Part shown: positions 5,349 to 6,710 of the stretch, in pieces | Layout: every line of letters starts with the position of its first letter | Position numbering within the stretch: position 1 is the first letter of the stretch | Assembly: GCA_002313335.1 (NCBI GenBank) | Contig: DCBC01000133.1 | Location: forward strand, 5,375-12,084 | Source of the DNA: Porticoccaceae bacterium UBA1117 | Lineage (GTDB): Bacteria; Pseudomonadota; Gammaproteobacteria; Pseudomonadales; Porticoccaceae | Direction: 5' to 3' | Length of the DNA stretch: 6,710 nucleotides | Made by a program: the position numbers and the translations under genes | Notes under the pieces: generated by a model | Told to the model about the DNA's origin: nothing | What the model saw: only the letters and a program-made list of their open reading frames with translations | Databases searched by the model: none

Positions 5349-6410
5349 CTAGCCTTTTGACAACAGCTCGCGTAAATCAATAATAGCGGCATTGGCACGG
5401 CTGATGTACGAGGCCATTACCAAGGAATGGTTGGCTAACAAGCCAAACCCTCTGCCGTTAACGATCATCGGAGAATAGATTGAATGCTGTGTCATTTCTA
5501 ACTCACGAATAATCTGTTGTACACTCGCAAGGGCGTTTTTCTTCGCCAAAACATCTTGGAAATCAACCTCAATTGCCTTTAAAAAATGCACTAAGGCCCA
5601 AGATGTTCCACGCGCCTCATAGAATACATTGTCAATTTCCCACCAGCTCGTTTTGACGATGATTTCTTTAGGTGAATCGGTCGATTGACGAGCGCCAGCC
5701 GTGCCAGCAAGATCAGTATTGATGCGCCGTTGCCCAACACTGGCCGACAGTCGTTGTGACAGGCTGCCAAGACGTTTTTCAACCGTACCCAGCCAATAGC
5801 GTAAATTATCAGCTCGAGCATAGAATTGAGCATCGAAAACTTCTCTGTCAGTCAGCCGTGTGGCATAACCCGTGAGATGATCGCGGCCTGCCGCATACTC
5901 AATCTCAGGCCAAGGTGCGGCCCAACGCGCGTGATCGACGTTAAATCGTGGCTCTGCCAACGATAAGTCATAATCTTCAGTTGACTGCGATTGCGAGCGA
6001 CTAAAGGACTCGCGCATGGCTTTACTGAGATCTCTGACCTGAATCAGTACGCCATACTCCCAGCTCGGTAAATTGTCTAACCAAATTGAGGGAGGCATAA
6101 GATCATTACTTAGATAACCGCCCGGTTTATTTAACAAAACATCGACTACGCCAATAAGTGTGTTAGTAGTAGTGACTCCCACTACCACTGGTAACGCTGA
6201 ACTTGAAGGTTCATAAACGCGAAACGGCTTTGGCTCATTACTCCAGTAAATGCCAAGAGCCGCTAAAAGTAATAGCACTATCGCGGTCGCATATAGTCCG
6301 TAACGAAGTCTTTTTGGGGCATTTTTCCCAATGTACTCCTCCGACAGTGTCTCTCCAGCACCTCGAAATATCCGGCGCCATCTATCTTTAAGGTTGGCCA
6401 AAATACTCAT
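5349..6410 (-). CDS. DUF2333 family single-pass membrane protein
   Basis: The 353-residue product has a basic, cytoplasmic-looking N-terminus (1-36), one strong transmembrane helix (about 37-56, YGLYATAIVLLLLAALGIYW), then a long soluble part probably in the periplasm. It matches my memory of DUF2333 (PF10095) in Pseudomonas: LNKPGGYLSNDLMPPSIWLDNLP (roughly 93-115), WEYGVLIQVRDLS, RSQSQSTED (138-146), FYARADNLRYWLG (196-208), RLGSLSQRLSASVG (213-226), VFYEARG, LKAIEVDFQDVLAKKNA and the C-terminal NHSLVMASYISRANAAIIDLR (about 327-347). The function is unknown; an envelope role is only inferred. I place the start at 6410, where ATG shares a base with the stop of the copper-chaperone gene (TGATG). 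A longer frame from 6476 exists, but its extra 22 residues lie wholly inside that gene and look unlike the family. Translational coupling is likely. Confidence 0.88.
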   Translation of the reverse strand: MSILANLKDRWRRIFRGAGETLSEEYIGKNAPKRLRYGLYATAIVLLLLAALGIYWSNEPKPFRVYEPSSSALPVVVGVTTTNTLIGVVDVLLNKPGGYLSNDLMPPSIWLDNLPSWEYGVLIQVRDLSKAMRESFSRSQSQSTEDYDLSLAEPRFNVDHARWAAPWPEIEYAAGRDHLTGYATRLTDREVFDAQFYARADNLRYWLGTVEKRLGSLSQRLSASVGQRRINTDLAGTAGARQSTDSPKEIIVKTSWWEIDNVFYEARGTSWALVHFLKAIEVDFQDVLAKKNALASVQQIIRELEMTQHSIYSPMIVNGRGFGLLANHSLVMASYISRANAAIIDLRELLSKG

Positions 6411-6710
6411 CAAGAATGATCCATCATTGGACGCAGTACGCTCCTTATATCTAAGATCAGCGATTCGCTCCCACAATTGTCGGTATTTAACTGAAGTGGC
6501 ACTGTTTCGCCATCATTAAGACGCGTAGTGATGTTAAAAAACATCAGATGTAATGCGCCAGGCTCAAAGCGCACTGTTTTTCTGGCCGCTACCAAAATAG
6601 TTTTCATTGGTCGCATCTGCATCATGCCATCTGCGTGTAGATGCGCATGAAATTCAATCCGATCAGTTAATGGTGACTGTGCAGATACAATCTGACAATC
6701 TACGTCGCTG
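6410..6710 (-). CDS. PCu(A)C family periplasmic copper chaperone, N-terminus outside window
   Basis: PCu(A)C proteins (PF04314) bind Cu(I) in the periplasm and deliver it, usually with Sco1, to the Cu-A site of cytochrome c oxidase. The frame is open to the right edge (first whole codon ends at 6709), giving the last 99 residues; signal peptide and the start are missing. Numbering the visible fragment from 1, the copper signature H-x10-M-x21-H-x-M is complete: His21, Met32, His54 and Met56, within DRIEFHAHLHADGMMQMRP and FEPGALHLMFF. The preceding VSAQSPLTDRIEF and following LNDGETVPLQL are also typical of the family. An internal ATG at 6625 could be mistaken for the start, but it would cut off the first copper ligand. 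The gene ends in TGA overlapping the DUF2333 start by one base. Confidence 0.92.
   Translation of the reverse strand, partial: SDVDCQIVSAQSPLTDRIEFHAHLHADGMMQMRPMKTILVAARKTVRFEPGALHLMFFNITTRLNDGETVPLQLNTDNCGSESLILDIRSVLRPMMDHS

Noticed and set aside
6411..6476. The N-terminal extension of DUF2333 starting at 6476.
   Set aside because: These 22 residues are encoded entirely within the copper-chaperone gene in another frame and do not resemble the family. The ATG at 6410 forms a TGATG coupling with that gene's stop.

Overview
The window is ordinary core chromosome of a gammaproteobacterium. The gene content (a TIGR02449-family protein next to zapA, 6S RNA, fau, divergent ilvA/rpiA, DUF2333, a PCu(A)C copper chaperone), the moderate base composition and protein sequences close to the Pseudomonas/Cellvibrio side of the class suggest a Pseudomonadales/Cellvibrionales-type, possibly marine, bacterium. 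The lineage is inferred from remembered family sequences, not from a search.

Layout. Bases 1-103 hold the C-terminal end of an unidentified plus-strand membrane protein. A strong sigma70-type promoter (118-146) then drives a two-gene cell-division unit: a 67-residue coiled-coil TIGR02449 protein and zapA, joined by a TAATG stop/start overlap. Bases about 767-938 encode 6S RNA (ssrS), with its own extended -10 promoter. It is followed by fau (5-formyltetrahydrofolate cyclo-ligase) and by pyk (pyruvate kinase), whose start lies 19 bases inside the end of fau. Convergent to pyk is ilvA (threonine deaminase, minus strand). ilvA is divergent from rpiA (ribose-5-phosphate isomerase A, plus strand) across a 175-base control region. 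rpiA converges, with a 5-base gap, on a minus-strand pair: a truncated PCu(A)C periplasmic copper chaperone at the right edge, followed by a DUF2333 membrane protein, joined by a TGATG overlap.

How the genes fit together. TIGR02449 and ZapA point to Z-ring assembly. 6S RNA is the global stationary-phase inhibitor of sigma70 RNA polymerase, and fau is its usual downstream partner. Pyk ends glycolysis, RpiA belongs to the pentose phosphate pathway and IlvA starts isoleucine synthesis. The chaperone delivers copper to cytochrome oxidase; DUF2333 has no known function.

No mobile element, CRISPR array, tRNA or rRNA was seen, and no convincing intrinsic terminator was found at any gene end. No new multi-gene system is evident. 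The points most worth a second look are the 6S-fau-pyk arrangement, the two tightly coupled pairs that include proteins of unknown function, the possibly shared -10 element between ilvA and rpiA, and family-atypical residues in Pyk and IlvA.
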